The position numbers and the translations under genes were made by a program. DNA of 64,000 nt from Amphibalanus amphitrite. Lineage: Eukaryota > Arthropoda > Thecostraca > Balanomorpha > Balanidae. Location of the stretch: assembly GCF_019059575.1 (NCBI RefSeq), contig NW_024881502.1, positions 2,000,501 to 2,064,500 on the forward strand. Direction: 5' to 3'. Shown here in pieces: positions 46,291 through 59,894 of the stretch (the first letter of the stretch is position 1; the number at the start of each line of letters is the position of its first letter). The notes under the pieces are model-generated. The model made no database searches. It saw only the letters and a list, made by a program, of their open reading frames with translations, and was not told the origin of the DNA.

Positions 46291-48668
46291 CCGCCTGTCC
46301 CTGTAACCAGACAGACAGCCGCCTACGGCCCTGCTCCTGTAACCTGACACATAACTACACAGCAGCCTGCCCCGGTAACCAAACACAGACAAAGCCGCCA
46401 GCGGCCCTGTCCCTGTAACCAGACACAGACACAGCCGTCTGCTCCTACACAGACACAGCCGTCTGCTCATGTGACCTGTAACCAGACACAGACACAGCCG
46501 TCTGCTCATGTAACAAGATACAGCCGTCTGCTCATGTAACAAGATACAGCCGTCTGCCCCTGTAACCAGACAGACACAGCCGCCTGCTCCTGTGGACAAA
46601 GCCGTCTGCTCCTGTAACCAGACACAGACACAGCCGTCTGCCCCTGTAACCAGACACAGACACAGCCGTCTGCTCCCGTAACCAGACAGACACAGCCGTC
46701 TGTTCCTGTAACAAGATACAGCCGTCTGCTCCTGTAACCAGACACAGACACAGCCGTCTGCTCCTGTAACCAGACACAGCCGTCTGCTCCTGTAACCAGA
46801 CAGCCGTCTGCCCCTGTAACCAGACACAGCCGTCTGCCCCTGTAACCAGACACAGCCGTCTGCTCCGGTAACCAGACACAGACACAGCCGTCTGCTCCTG
46901 TAACAAGATACAGCCGTCTGCTCCTGTAACAAGATACAGCCGTCTGCTCCTGTAACAAGATACAGCCGTCTGCTCCTGTAACAAGATACAGCCGTCTGCT
47001 CCTGTAACCAGATACAGCCGTCTGCCCCTGTAACCAGACAGAGCCGTCTGCCCCTGTAACCAGACACAGACACACAGCCGCCTGCTCCTGTAACCAGACA
47101 CAGCCGTCTGCTCCGGTAGCCAGACACAGACACAGCCGTCTGCCCCTGTAACCAGACAGAGCCGTCTGCTCCTGTAACCAGACACAGACACAGCCGTCTG
47201 CCCCTGTAACCAGACACAGACACAGCCGTCTGCCCCTGTAACCAGACACAGCCGCAGCCGCCTGCTCCTGTAACCAGACACAGACACAGCCGTCTGCTCC
47301 TGTAACCAGATACAGCCGTCTGCCCCTGTAACCAGACACAGCCGCCTGCTCCTGTAACCAGACACAGACACAGCCGCCTGCTCATGTAACCAGACACAGA
47401 CACAGCCGTCTGCTCCTGTAACCAGACACAGATACAGCCGTCTGCCCCTGTAACCAGACAGAGCCGTCTGCTCCTGTAACCAGATACAGCCGTCTGCCCC
47501 TGTAACCAGATACAGACACAGCCGCCTGCTCCTGTAACCAGACACAGACACAGCCGTCTGCCCCTGTAACCAGACACAGACACAGCCGTCTGCCCCTGTA
47601 ACCAGACACAGCCGCCTGCTCCTGTAACCAGACACAGACACAGCCGTCTGCCCCTGTAACCAGACACAGACACAGCCGTCTGCCCCTGTAACCAGACACA
47701 GCCGCAGCCGCCTGCTCCTGTAACCAGACACAGACACAGCCGTCTGCTCCTGTAACCAGATACAGCCGTCTGCCCATGTAACCAGACACAGCCGTCTGCT
47801 CCCTGTAACCAGATACAGCCGTCTGCTGCTGTAACCAAACACAGCCATCTGCCCCTGTAACCAGATACAGCCGCCTGCTCCGATAACCAGACACAGACAC
47901 AGCCGTCTGCTGCTGTAACCAAACACAGCCATCTGCCCCTGTAACCAGAGGCCAGACACAGCCGTCTGCCCCTGTAACCAGACACAGACACACAGCCGTC
48001 TGCTGCTGTAACCAGACACAGACACACAGCCGCCTGCTCCTGTAACCAGATACAGCCGCCTGCTCCGATAACCAGACACAGACACAGCCGTCTGCTGCTG
48101 TAACCAGACACAGCCGTCTGCTGCTGTAACCAGACACAGCCGTCTGCTCCTGTAACCAGACACAGCCGTCTGCCCCTGTAACCAGACACAGACACAGCCG
48201 TCTGCTCCTGTAACCAGATACAGCCGTCTGCTCCTGTAACCAGACAGACACAGCCGCCTGCTCCTGTGGACACAGCCGTCTGCTCCTGTAACCAGACACA
48301 GACACAGCCGTCTGCTCCTGTAACCAGATACAGCCGTCTGCTCCTGTAACCAGACAGACACAGCCGCCTGCTCCTGTGGACACAGCCGTCTGCTCCTGTA
48401 ACCAGACACAGACACAGCCGTCTGCTCCTGTAACCAGACACAGACACAGCCGTCTGCTCCTGTAACCAGACACAGACACAGCCGTCTGCCCCTGTAACCA
48501 GACACAGACACAGCCGTCTGCCCCTGTAACCAGACACAGCCGTCTGCTCCTGTAACCAGATACAGCCGTCTGCTGCTGTAACCAAACACAGCCGTCTGCC
48601 CCTGTAACCAGACACAGACACAGCCGTCTGCCCCTGTAACCAGACACAGCCGTCTGCTCCTGTAACCA
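46291..48668. repeat. Giant 26/32-bp minisatellite
   Basis: About 80 units built from CAGCCGTCTGCTCCTGTAAC plus CAGACA, with an optional extra CAGACA giving 32 bp. Unit lengths are mostly 2 mod 3 and the unit has no stop on the - strand, so all three - frames stay open for very long distances, the longest 906 codons (48711-45991). I read these as a repeat property, not genes. Higher-order blocks repeat (for example 47340-47550 resembles 47060-47300). Confidence 0.93.
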
Positions 48669-49744
48669 TATGGTGACGGCGCCGACTCCGACAGCGGCCG
48701 AGACTGTACACGGTCAGCGGGCGCGTGCAGGCAACGCTGCTGCCCGGAAAGGCCTGTCGTGATCCACTCCCTCAGTATACTCAATACATTGGCGGTGTCA
48801 CAAAGTGCCAACGCTCAGTAATAGGTCTTATGAAATTCGCAATTACTAATGGGTTCGTCACTTTGACCGGCCACAAAGGTCGGTGGCCCAAAGGCCGATT
48901 TGAACTGACCAGTGACCGTGACTCAAACGTCACAAAGCTTTTTGCCGCTGCCGTTAACATAAGTGTAAAACCATAAATGTGTCTGTGCCGCCGGCCGGCC
49001 GAGGAAGCCGTTCCCAGCCGGTGGGTGTCGGAGTCGGACGACAAATGTCAGCGTCAACCGGCCGCGCCGGCCGGGCGGCGGCGGTCTGCCGACCGGCTCT
49101 CTCGGAGCGCCGGCCCGCGCCGCGCACTCAGCGTCCGACCAGTCACACCAAAGGTCGTCAGCGGCCCCTCGGGGCGGAAAAGGTCACCAATGACGTCGGC
49201 CGAAGGCGCCCGTTCCCAGGGCGCGGCGGCGGCGGCGTCATCGGACAGAGGTGACGCCGGCGCGTCAGGGCCCTGCACTGCATGACTCCCAGCGAGCCGC
49301 GACTACGGACGGCGGGACTACACAACTGGAACGGGGAATGGCGGGACTGCGGTATGTGTTCCGGTCTTGTGGGACAATGTTTGTGAGTTATGAGAAAATA
49401 ATTATCTGGAGTAAGCGCAAGACATTGCTAAAAATGAATCAGGGTTTTGGGTTGGGCGATGTTTTAAGGCCAAGGTCTGAGGTAAACGTCCTGTCGCAGC
49501 TGTGCCACTCCCACCAAATCATCTACATATGCTGGTGTTCGACGCATGTATTCGCTCGCCCGCAATGGCACACAGGGGAGTGATGGGTCCACTGAGTTAC
49601 ATGACTGATGACACTGGACGACCGCGCCCAGTTTCAATGGGAGGGCGCGCGGGACCCACTCTCGGGCCGGCCCCGCGCAACGGCTGAACCACTCATACAC
49701 TCGCCACCGGCACGCTGGCCGCGGGGTGCCCCCCACCGGTCACC
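48669..49744. other. MRPS14 downstream region, unassigned
   Basis: CpG-rich at 48990-49270. It is downstream of MRPS14 (- strand), so part may be 3' UTR, but no clear polyadenylation signal was found. Confidence 0.35.
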
Positions 49745-49808
49745 GGTCACCACTTGGCGCGGAGGACGCCAGACACGGTCACCACTTGGCGCGGAGGACG
49801 CCAGACAG
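49745..49808 (-). repeat. 32-bp tandem duplication over the MRPS14 stop codon
   Basis: Two copies of a 32-bp unit start at 49745 and 49777 with about one mismatch. The right copy encodes the real C terminus and stop; the left copy repeats the last ten codons, with the stop, in the 3' UTR and in another frame. Confidence 0.9.
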
Positions 49809-49991
49809 CTGGTTGTAGTCGGCCAGGTGTCTGAACATGATGCGGCTGAGGCGCCAGGGCTGCACGACGCCGCGCGGCCGAGACGTCGCCACGCACCGGT
49901 CCACGGTACGCACGTAGTTGCTGTTGCGCGGCTCGTCGGCGATCTCCCGGTCGGCCAGCTCCTGAAACGGCCGCGGGACACCGGTCAGCGC
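49779..49991 (-). CDS. MRPS14: Mitochondrial ribosomal protein uS14m, last coding exon
   Basis: On the - strand this exon encodes the C-terminal 70 residues of the mitochondrial small-subunit protein uS14m, an rRNA-binding protein of the 28S head. The translation has [12 protein letters not shown], then [12 protein letters not shown], then [19 protein letters not shown] and ends in RAKW plus TGA (49781-49779). The RC-TSRPRG and WRLSR-FRHLAD blocks and the terminal tryptophan are typical of animal MRPS14. The 5' edge is taken as cacag|GCG at 49991, because the residues just before ELAD still resemble the family; tttcag|GAG at 49961 is an in-phase alternative. The missing N-terminal half (roughly 55-60 residues) should be encoded further right, but no convincing exon was found. 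The 32 bp around the stop codon are duplicated just downstream. Confidence 0.9.
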   Translation of the reverse strand, partial: ALTGVPRPFQELADREIADEPRNSNYVRTVDRCVATSRPRGVVQPWRLSRIMFRHLADYNQLSGVLRAKW

Positions 49992-52295
49992 CTGTGGGCC
50001 GGGGGCGGGCCGGCCCGGCCCGGGACACGAGGCCCCCTGGTAGGGCACCCCGATGTGTCTCAACATGTTCCATTCTGTTACAGTTGTTCATACATACAGG
50101 GAGGGGGGGGGGGCAGACAGAGTTCACGCATGCAGCCGTGATTGATGAATTTCGGGAGGTCACCTGGTGCATGGGGCGGACTCGGCCCTAAGCGCCGAAC
50201 TCCTGGAACAGCGGGCCGCAGAGATCGGGACGGATCCCCGAACATAAACATTCCACACTCTGCCAAACAGCAGCGCCAAACGTGCAACAAACACCGACCG
50301 AATGGGAAGGCTCTGAAGCGTAATCGGACCAACTTAGTTCTACCCCCGTCAACTAGCACGTTCTATTTCACAGAAGCCATAGACAATGACGAGGCGTTTC
50401 TTGGTTTACGAGGTATTTCTATTTCTCTGTTCGCTGAGCACCCAGGGAAGCACTGAGCGACGACGGCTTCCCCACGACGAGTGACACTCTGCCGAGCTCA
50501 CGGCGGCTGCAGGCACTGTACGCCCGCGGCTGCAGGCACTGTACGCCCGCGGCTGCACGATGCACACATATATAGCAGTGATAGCTCGTCGCATCATTGT
50601 GCTACCTGAAATTGTCGGGGCGATAACTATACCTATCATATCGCGCCAAATTCACACTGCTCGGACGAACGGCGGTAGCCAAAAGCAACAACAGCAGGAC
50701 GTTTCGAGACGGAGCTGCTCCGAATTAAACGGAGAGCGAGAGATAGGCGCCAGGGTCGCAGAATCCCTGGCTGCCAGCCACATTGCAGAGTGATTTGACG
50801 GCACAATTCACAACTCCCGATCGCCGAAACTGCGCACAACAGACGGGCGATTTTTCGTGGCGGTTATTCGTTCGGGAGTTGGTGCTGAGAGCAGAGAAGG
50901 GCCGCGTGCCTTCCCATCACCAGCTCCTGCACGCCTGGCCGGTGTATTGATGGGCTGCCGGGCTGCTCCCGAGTGTCCGCGACCGCCTCTCCCCACCGAC
51001 CCAACTGGCAACATTGACAGTCCATCAATCTGGCGCCAGTCAAAGGCGCAGAGGCCACGGGCCCGGCGTGCTGGCGAGCCGAGCCGAGCCGAGCCGAGGG
51101 CCCCACTGCTGAGAACCTTCCCAACGGGACGGCGCGAGGCTCACCGGGGAGCTGAGAGCACTCCCTGCGGGGAGGGGCGGGCTCACATGGGGGCTGAGAG
51201 CCCGCCCAACGGGGCGGGGCCGGGCGAGGCTGCAAGGGAGCTGAGCTGAGAGTTCGTCCAATGGGATGCAGTTCGAGCTCTCGGCCAACGAGGCTTAAAG
51301 GGGTGTGCTACAACGACATGATGGTACGCTGTGTGGCTAGTTGTCCCGCCAATGAATAGATGTAGTGGGCATACAACCTTCACCATCGCATGAAGCCTAA
51401 ACAGAAGCTACGAAGACAGCATTCGCCAAAGTACTTCTCATTGTGTAAGTAACAAAGTGACGGCCAAACGTTAGTGAGGTTATATTTAGAATCAGTAGGG
51501 AGTTAGTTTGCAACACCGACGAGGTACGCATCACCACAACAGTGCGCAGTCCAATTCCAAACCGTTTTCAATTACACTGCCTTTCAATGATGCCTACCCA
51601 ACGGTGGAAAACAACAACAAAATTGCTTCAAAACACATATTCCTACATTTCTGTCCACAATTTCGTGGAAGTGTGGAACAGTGATGGGTCACTCTCCAAG
51701 GGAGCTCAGAACTACATGATCGCGGCCAAGAGCAGGGGGCTTTGATTCAGCATTACCTAATTCCAAGTGCCAACCGCCAACTCGGAAAACTCGCGCGACT
51801 CTTAAGATCACCATCAGCTGATGCAAGTGGAAAACAGCGCCTGCCGTACTCACACCAAAGTACGATGCTAATCCATGCCACTTGTAGTGGCCGGCATTTC
51901 TCGTATATGCAAATGGGCGATTTCTGGTAAGATACAGAGCCTTGGACACTGGCCATTGGTATCTCCGCCTGACGCAACGGCGCCGCGCCGTCGGCCGGGC
52001 GCCGAGGGTCTGTCGGGGGTCTGTCGGCCGGGCGCCGAGGGTCTGTCGGCCGGGCGCTGGAGTGTCCGGGTCGGCCGCACCGGGTCAGGGCCTTCGAGCG
52101 GGGACGCCATGCCACTGCCAGTGGGACATCCACCGGCCGCAGGAGGCGGATCTGATTCCGCACCGTCCTCCCACTGCTCGCCCGGGAGGACGTGATGCGG
52201 GGAGGACAACATGCCAGCAACGCCATACCGGAGGCCATCAACGGCTCTGAGCATGCATCATATTCTACCATTTCCAGGTGGAGAGGAAGTTAGCA
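49992..52295. other. Presumed MRPS14 intron and flank, unassigned
   Basis: No upstream uS14m exon was recognised. There is a poly-G/GGGA tract (50100-50114), a doubled CGGCTGCAGGCACTGTACGC (50500-50552), GCCCAACGGGGCGG-type repeats (51120-51250) and a GGGCGCCGAGGGTCTGTCGG repeat (51988-52060). The - strand frames are compositional. Confidence 0.35.
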
Positions 52296-52296
52296 A

Positions 52297-53315
<1,019 letters not shown>

Positions 53316-55035
53316 CATTGCACAGTGGGGATTTTTCCGATCTAGCACGTATTTATTCGTAGAGGGCAAACCATAGGTAGAATTGTAGCCAGATTGTGCA
53401 CAGATGTTGGCTGGTGTGTCCTGGTGAGAATTTTACCTGTAAATGTGCATAATCAACATAGTAAAGGGGGTTCAATTGGACCCCCGCTCAGCCGTTTGGC
53501 CCCTGATCAAGCTAGAGCTTCGCGGAAAAGTCAAGCGTGCTGCCTATGACGAAATTAGGCCGAATATATCCAATTTCAAAGTCCAAGGTCATAAGCTGAC
53601 TTTCCAAGTCAGTTTAATGACCCAACTAAAGTTGGGAAATCGAGACCTCTTGAAACTTCGCAAAAGTTAGGGTGTTACGGGGTATTTTGGGGTGCTGATC
53701 ACGAATTTCATGTTAGTTTCGATCACAGACGATGTCTTTATGCATTTAGGCCAGGTCGAGTCAGGTCAGGTTAGATCAATTAGTAGGCGTCCTGCCGGCC
53801 ATCCATAGAAGTGTCACCTACTACTGATAGCTTCGTAACATGGAAAGAAGGCACTAGAACTACTTCGTAAATATTCAAATGGCTGCTAAAATCGAAATCA
53901 GCACCAAAAACTACCCTAGAAACAAGTAAAACTCGAAAAAGTGAACCAAGGTCATCAAAAGGTCAATGACCTTGACTTGACCTTCACGTGACCTTGACTC
54001 CCACCATTATGCATGGCACCAACATCATTTCACATATTTGAACGTTTAAAACCACAAAAAGACTGGAAACCGCGGATAATGTGAGCTGGCATACGCCGAA
54101 TCGCGATTCCGGCCAAACATGGTCTCGAGAAATATGCCACAGGTCAAAGGTCAGTTGGGTCGGAGTCATGAAATTTTTAGGTTAGATGTAAAATTGATGA
54201 TCTCGAGGGTACCAAAAGTTTCGGCGCGATCGGCCGCTTTTTGCGCGAGTAATTTGCGGAAAACCATGGGGTTTTATCCGACCCCTTCCCCCTCCCCCTC
54301 CCCACAAGTGCGATGGTTAATAAGGTTACGGTATTTATAATTTACGCTTGTCATCCTATTCCTAATGAATGTGTCTCAGAAAATATGCATCATATAAATC
54401 ACGAAGTAAAATTATTCGCCTATGTCCGGAACGTACCTATATCGTGCTCTTTGCCCTAGCGCTCCTCGAGTGGGGTGTTAAGATACTCTAATGTGAATAT
54501 TCCGTGTTCAGGCAAGTTCCGGCAGCCAAACTAGGCGTTGTCTTGTGCAGAAGAAAGTGGCGAATTCGATAGGATATATTTCGGAGTGGAAAAGTGTGGA
54601 GAACATTATTGATTTCCTACATTTATTTAGAATACCATTCCTTCAATATGGTGCCTGTAAGGGTTTTTTGTAAAGGGCATTTTTGTGACCTTAGTAAGGT
54701 TGTGGCATACTTTCTGTTTGCCATTCCATTCCTAATAAAGGTGCCTTTCAGACGATATGCAACTTTAAGACCTCGCAAGATTAAAACCAACAGGACAGGA
54801 CAATGAAATTGAGCTATACTTTCGGGCCTTGCTGAGCCCATTGAGTAATCACGCATGAGTGTGAACTTTGGGCGCATTTTTCCTAGTTTTGCTGTGGACA
54901 TACAGATAAAACAATGCCATATATGAAAAATTCAGACATTTCTTAGCCCTACTGACACAAAAAAATAAACAAAAATCCAAAAAATATTTTTTGAATTAAT
55001 AGGCGCTAGATCGGAAAAATCCCCACTGTGCATTG
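53316..55035. mobile_element. Element with CACAGTG ends (Transib-like)
   Basis: The left end CACAGTGGGGATTTTTCCGA (53321) and the right end, its inverse at 55011-55030, form a near-perfect inverted repeat of about 27 bp. The 5 bp CATTG lies immediately outside both (53316-53320 and 55031-55035). CAC-type heptamer ends plus a 5-bp duplication are features of Transib transposons, and CACAGTG equals the V(D)J signal heptamer. No transposase is seen; it carries a nested F6 element, and its own remaining sequence is AT-rich and non-coding. Confidence 0.6.
53443..54322. mobile_element. Hairpin-ended element, F4 subfamily (copy F6)
   Basis: 53485-53710 aligns with F4 (CCGTTTGGCCCCTGATCAAG, then CTAGAGCTTCGCGGAAAA). 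Hairpins lie at 53465-53486 and 54266-54288. The right end is CACAAGTGCGATGG|TTAA (54319); the left end is decayed. AGGTCA sites lie at 53755, 53945-53995 and 54140. Nested in the CACAGTG element; non-coding. Confidence 0.75.
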
Positions 55036-55094
55036 TGCCGCTCGGTGCCGGCGGACTGATGGCAGTCGGCGCCCACCGCACCGCCGGGCCACCG

Positions 55095-55290
55095 CTCCGG
55101 GGACGCCGCCGACCCGCGCTCCGGGCCACTGGGGACGCCGTCGGCCCGTGCTCCGGGCCACCGGGGACGCCACTGACCCGTGCTCCGGGGACGCCGGGGA
55201 CGCCGCCGATCCGTGCTCCGGGGACGCCGGGGACGCCGCCGATCCGTGCTCCGGGGACGCCGCCGACCCGTGCTCCGGGGACGACGCTGA
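55095..55290. repeat. GCTCCGGGGACGCCGGGGAC array
   Basis: Units of 15-33 bp mixing GGGGACGCC and GATCCGTGCTCC. Confidence 0.88.
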
Positions 55291-55697
55291 TCCGCGCTCC
55301 AGGCCACCGGGGCCGCCACTCGCGCCACCCCTTGGGTGACCCCGGTACCTCCATCAGCCGCCGACTGCTGCACACCTGGTCTGAGCAGGATCGGAACCGC
55401 CTCAGGAGGCGCGCACCCCAGGACCTTTCCAGTCCCAAAACTGTGTCGTGGAGCAGAGGCCAAAAAATCTGAGAGCAGCGCACGGACGGAGCGCTGCGGG
55501 TCTCTCAGGGGAGGGCGGTCGCCGCACCGCACTGGGCCAATCCCTACTTCGCAGCACCCCCGCCGCCGATCTCTGACGACCGCTCGTCTAGAACGCTGTG
55601 CCGCAGGACGCCGCGGGACGGTCGGCACGCGGCACTGCCCCGGCTCAGTGGGTGAGCCTGGGACCCGCCTCACAGCCACGGCTCCACCGCCACTGCC
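55291..55697. other. CpG-rich unassigned sequence
   Basis: No supported exon; frames are compositional. Confidence 0.35.
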
Positions 55698-55870
55698 ACC
55701 GCCACGGCTCAGTGGATGAGCCTGGGGCCCGCCATGCACACCGCCACGGCTCGGTGGATGACCCTGGGGCCCGCCACACCGCCACGGCTCAGTGGATGAC
55801 CCTGGGGCCCGCCACACCGCCGCGGCTCCATAGCCGACCCAGTGCTCACGCCGCCACGGCTCCACAGCCG
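55698..55870. repeat. 38-bp CCACGGCTCAGTGGATGACC array
   Basis: Four to five units ending TGGGGCCCGCCACACCG. Confidence 0.92.
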
Positions 55871-55999
55871 ACCCAGTGCTCTCCGCAGGCCGCCAGCTGG
55901 TTCCATGGCGTCCCGAGTCGGGGTCGCGGCAGCGGCCAGCCCCAGCCGCGGCGGCCCGGCTCACAGGTTCAGAGCCGACCGGCCGGCCGCGCGCCGCTG

Positions 56000-56312
56000 A
56001 GCCTGGGCGGCCCCCAGGGGTTCCGGGCACGGCCCCAGACCGGGAGCACCCCCAGGGGTTCCGGGCACGGCACCAGACCGGGAGGACCCCCAGGGGTTCC
56101 GGGCACGGCCCCAGCCCGGGAGGACCCCCAGGGGTTCCGGGCACGGCCCCAGACCGGGAGGACCCCCAGGGGTTCCGGGCACGGCCCCAGCCCGGGAGGA
56201 CCCCCAGGGGTTCCGGGCACGGCCCCAGCCCGGGAGGACCCCAGGGGTTCCGGGCACGGCCCTAGCCCGGGAGGACCCCCAGGGGTTCCGGGCACGGCCC
56301 CAGCCCGGGACG
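56000..56312. repeat. 38-bp GGTTCCGGGCACGGCCCCAG array
   Basis: About eight units ending in CCCGGGAGGACCCCCAG. Confidence 0.96.
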
Positions 56313-56419
56313 GTCGGTCGCCGAGTCGGGTCTGGAGGGCCGGCCGAGGTCCGCTGCCGGCCGGCTGTCTGCACACGCCGAAAGCAGCTGTGCCGACCTC
56401 TGCGCAGCCGCCGCACACT

Positions 56420-56572
56420 GTCGGGGGGTGAGCTGAGCTCGGGGGTCACGGACTGGCTGGCCTCTGCGCGGCCACCGGAGCCTGTCAGGGGGTGAGCTGA
56501 GCTCGGGGGTCACGGACTGGCCTCTGCGCGGCCACCGGAGCCTGTCAGGGGGTGAGCCCAACTCCGGGCGCC
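56420..56572. repeat. ~60-bp repeat, 2.5 copies
   Basis: GGGGGTGAGCTGAGCTCGGG followed by GGTCACGGACTGG and CCTCTGCGCGGCCACCGGAG. Confidence 0.9.
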
Positions 56573-57271
56573 ATGCACGGCCCGTCACCGAGAGCCCAGC
56601 TCGGCCCGGAGCCGACCGGTCCCGCGGCTGAGAGCACTGTCAAGGACGCGCCGCGCGCGTAACGGCGCTGGCCGGGGGCACGCACCTGTACCTACGGTCC
56701 CAGCAACGGTCCCAGCTCAGACGGGCAACTATGCAAATAATCCCACAAATCATAACGGGCGCTCAGGTATTGCACATCTCAGAACGGTGTCTGCGAACGT
56801 TTCTCTAATCAGCTCACTGAGACCGCGGCGTCAGACGGCTTAGGGGCCTAAAAATGCAACTGACTTGTCGGTGTTTAAGGATGGGCAAAATAAGTCATTA
56901 GAGGTGATACGGGGACATTTTAAAATACAGCCAAAAAAGCAGTTGAATGATGCAGCATACAAGCTCTTGGTTTTTACGATAAAAAGACGCTTATCACTTA
57001 TCAGTAACGAGCTCAAGTCATCGCACAACCAATACCGGTGCTGAATGACCTCACGATGGAGACACGTGACAGACTTTCTAACCACGAAACAGTAATCATG
57101 AGAAATTGGACTTAACTGGTAACTATGAGCATTCAGAGATCAGTTCACTTGGACTTTGCTATGAAGCCGCGCGGGAGTGGCTTATGGCGGCCGATCGGGT
57201 GGCAGCGCCCCTGAATCGTGTGGCAGCGCCCCTGAATCGGGTGCCGCCGTCCTTGGGCACTCCTCCGTCGT
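56573..57271. other. Unassigned; short 24-bp duplication
   Basis: Nothing recognised apart from a duplicated GTGGCAGCGCCCCTGAATCG at 57199-57238. Confidence 0.4.
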
Positions 57272-59894
57272 GGGGCATTCCACGATAGATCGACCAAAGC
57301 TGTGCACCCTCATATTTTATTTTTCGCTCAAAATTCGTCTAGGGGGTTGTTTTGGGCCGGAAAGCCAGCTGTGGCGATGATTTTTTTTTTTCGACGAACG
57401 GTTAACGAGATATAGCCTCGGGCAATTTCTGAAGGTCACGCTTCAACCCTATGTTTGGCGGCTCATAACTAAAAAACTATTGACTTTTGTATAAGGATAA
57501 CTTTATGTCTTCCAACTCAAAATCAACCAAGGAAACTTTTGGCTATCTCGGATTTTCGATTTTCGAAAATTTTGGTCACGTGACCTCTTGACCTATTTTT
57601 TGAAGTGACCTTGACACTTTCCCACCTGAAAGTTAAAATTTGGTCTGATGACGATTCAAGCCTTATCAATGGTCGTTCATATGCGACAATAAAAAACATG
57701 GCTATCGGCCTGCATTGACCTCAGGTCAGGTCATCTTTGTGACCTGCCCATTATAAGTCAATGGCAAAAGTACCGGCTAGGCCACTAAAACGCATCGGAC
57801 TGGTACAGTTACTTCATAATCATACCATATTAGGTTATTATTGATCACTCTGGTGCAATTTTGCATCAGTGACCCGCGGAAAGGTCATCCGAGGTCACAT
57901 TATGACTCACGACATTCATATGCCTTTTATGTCTATATCTTTTGATAGAATAGATATAGGGATTTGGGAAACACATCAATTAGTTCACTTTGGCCAGGCG
58001 CATCATGCCATACGCAGCCTTATATGTTAAGGTCATTTCGTGACCTTGACCTAGGGTCAAATTTTGGTCAAATTTCATATTTGACCTTTCGAAATAAAAA
58101 CTTATACAATTCGATCCGACTGGAAAAAGCAAACACGATGGCGCTATTTTATACATCTGACTTCATAAACATAATAAGATATTGGCGAAAAACGTTTTTA
58201 TTCCGTGAAAAATGTTTATTTTCAGCCAGATTAAATAACAATATTTTGGCGTGGTAAAGGCATTCGAGGTGCATAGACACGTTGGCGTAAGTACTTGTAC
58301 CTAAGCAATTCACGCGCATATGACTCGGTGTTGCGGTCATTTCTACAGGTACCAATCTAAAAAAAAAAAAATAGCATAGGTAGCTGATATGTGATGATCA
58401 GCAGTTTCGTACATTTGGCATGAATAATAATCACTCACATAAAACATTTTCCTATGTACACCCTAATCGGCACGCACGGCACACAGCAAACCGACAACAT
58501 ATTCACAACAACACAACACAACATTGGTCCGATCCAACAGTGCAACTTTCCAAGCTCGTCTACTTTGTATGTGCTTATCTAAGACACTTTGACTTCCTTG
58601 CCCTCCCGATCTTCTGAAAGCTCGTGGACGCGGACTGTGGTCAGGTCAACTGGACAGAATCTGTGGTACTGTCTCGTCCCCTTCACAGTTTTGGCCCTGG
58701 CGAAGCGAGCTTGTGAGTGATTTATGTGAGTGATTATTATTCATGCCAAATGTACGAAACTGCTGATCATCACATATCTACCTATGCTATTTTTTTTTAG
58801 ATTGGTACCTGTAGAAATGACCGCAACACCGAGTCATATGAGCGTGAATTGCTTAGGTACAAGTACTTACGCCAACGTGTCTATGCACCTCGAATGCCTT
58901 TACCACGCCAAAATATTGTTATTTAATCTGGCTGAAAATAAACATTTTTCACGGAATAAAAACGTTTTTCGCCAATATCTTATTATGTTTATGAAGTCAG
59001 ATGTATAAAATAGCGCCATCGTGTTTGCTTTTTCCAGTCGGATCGAATTGTATAAGTTTTTATTTCGAAAGGTCAAATATGAAATTTGACCAAAATTTGA
59101 CCCTAGGTCAAGGTCACGAAATGACCTTAACATATAAGGCTGCGTATGGCATGATGCGCCTGGCCAAAGTGAACTAATTGATGTGTTTCCCAAATCCCTA
59201 TACCTATTCTATCAAAAGATATAGACATAAAAGGCATATGAATGTCGTGAGTCATAATGTGACCTCGGATGACCTTTCCGCGGGTCACTGATGCAAAATT
59301 GCACCAGAGTGATCAATAATAACCTAATATGGTATGATTATGAAGTAACTGTACCAGTCCGATGCGTTTTAGTGGCCTAGCCGGTACTTTTGCCATTGAC
59401 TTATAATGGGCAGGTCACAAAGATGACCTGACCTGAGGTCAATGCAGGCCGATAGCCATGTTTTTTATTGTCGCATATGAACGACCATTGATAAGGCTTG
59501 AATCGTCATCAGACCAAATTTTAACTTTCAGGTGGGAAAGTGTCAAGGTCACTCTTCAAAAAATAGGTCAAGAGGTCACGTGACCAAAATTTTCGAAAAT
59601 CGAAAATCCGAGATAGCCAAAAGTTTCCTTGGTTAATTTTGAGTTGGAAGACATAAAGTTATCCTTATACAAAAATCAATAGTTTCTGAGTTATGAGCCG
59701 CCAAACATAGGGTTGCTGCGTGACCTCCAGGAATTGCCCGAGGCTATATCTCGAAAACTGTAGGTCAAAAAAATTATCCTTGCCACAGCTGGCTTTCCCG
59801 CCCATTTCTACCCTTTACACCAATTTTGAGCGAAAAATAAAATATGAGGGTGTCAATTTAATTTTTTTTTGGTCGATCTATCGTGGAATGCCCC
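57272..59894. mobile_element. Large fold-back element, CATTCCACGATAGATCG ends (copy G2)
   Basis: The left arm (57272 to about 58442) and right arm (about 58718-59894) are inverted copies with very few differences. The 97-codon frame at 57964-58257 (+) and 58900-59193 (-) translates identically, placing the axis at about 58578. The ends match G1. Unique spacer of about 275 bp. Both arms carry AGGTCA/TGACCT clusters, CCATTATAAGTCAATGG (57748; inverse 59393) and CTATCTCGGATTTTC or its inverse. The shared 97-codon frame has no recognised family and may be chance. Confidence 0.9.

Noticed and set aside
45991..48711. 906-codon open frame on the - strand
   Set aside because: It is entirely tandem repeat and all three frames are open, so length is not evidence of coding.
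57964..59193. Two identical 97-codon frames as a gene pair
   Set aside because: They are the two arms of a palindromic element; no homology to known proteins is seen.
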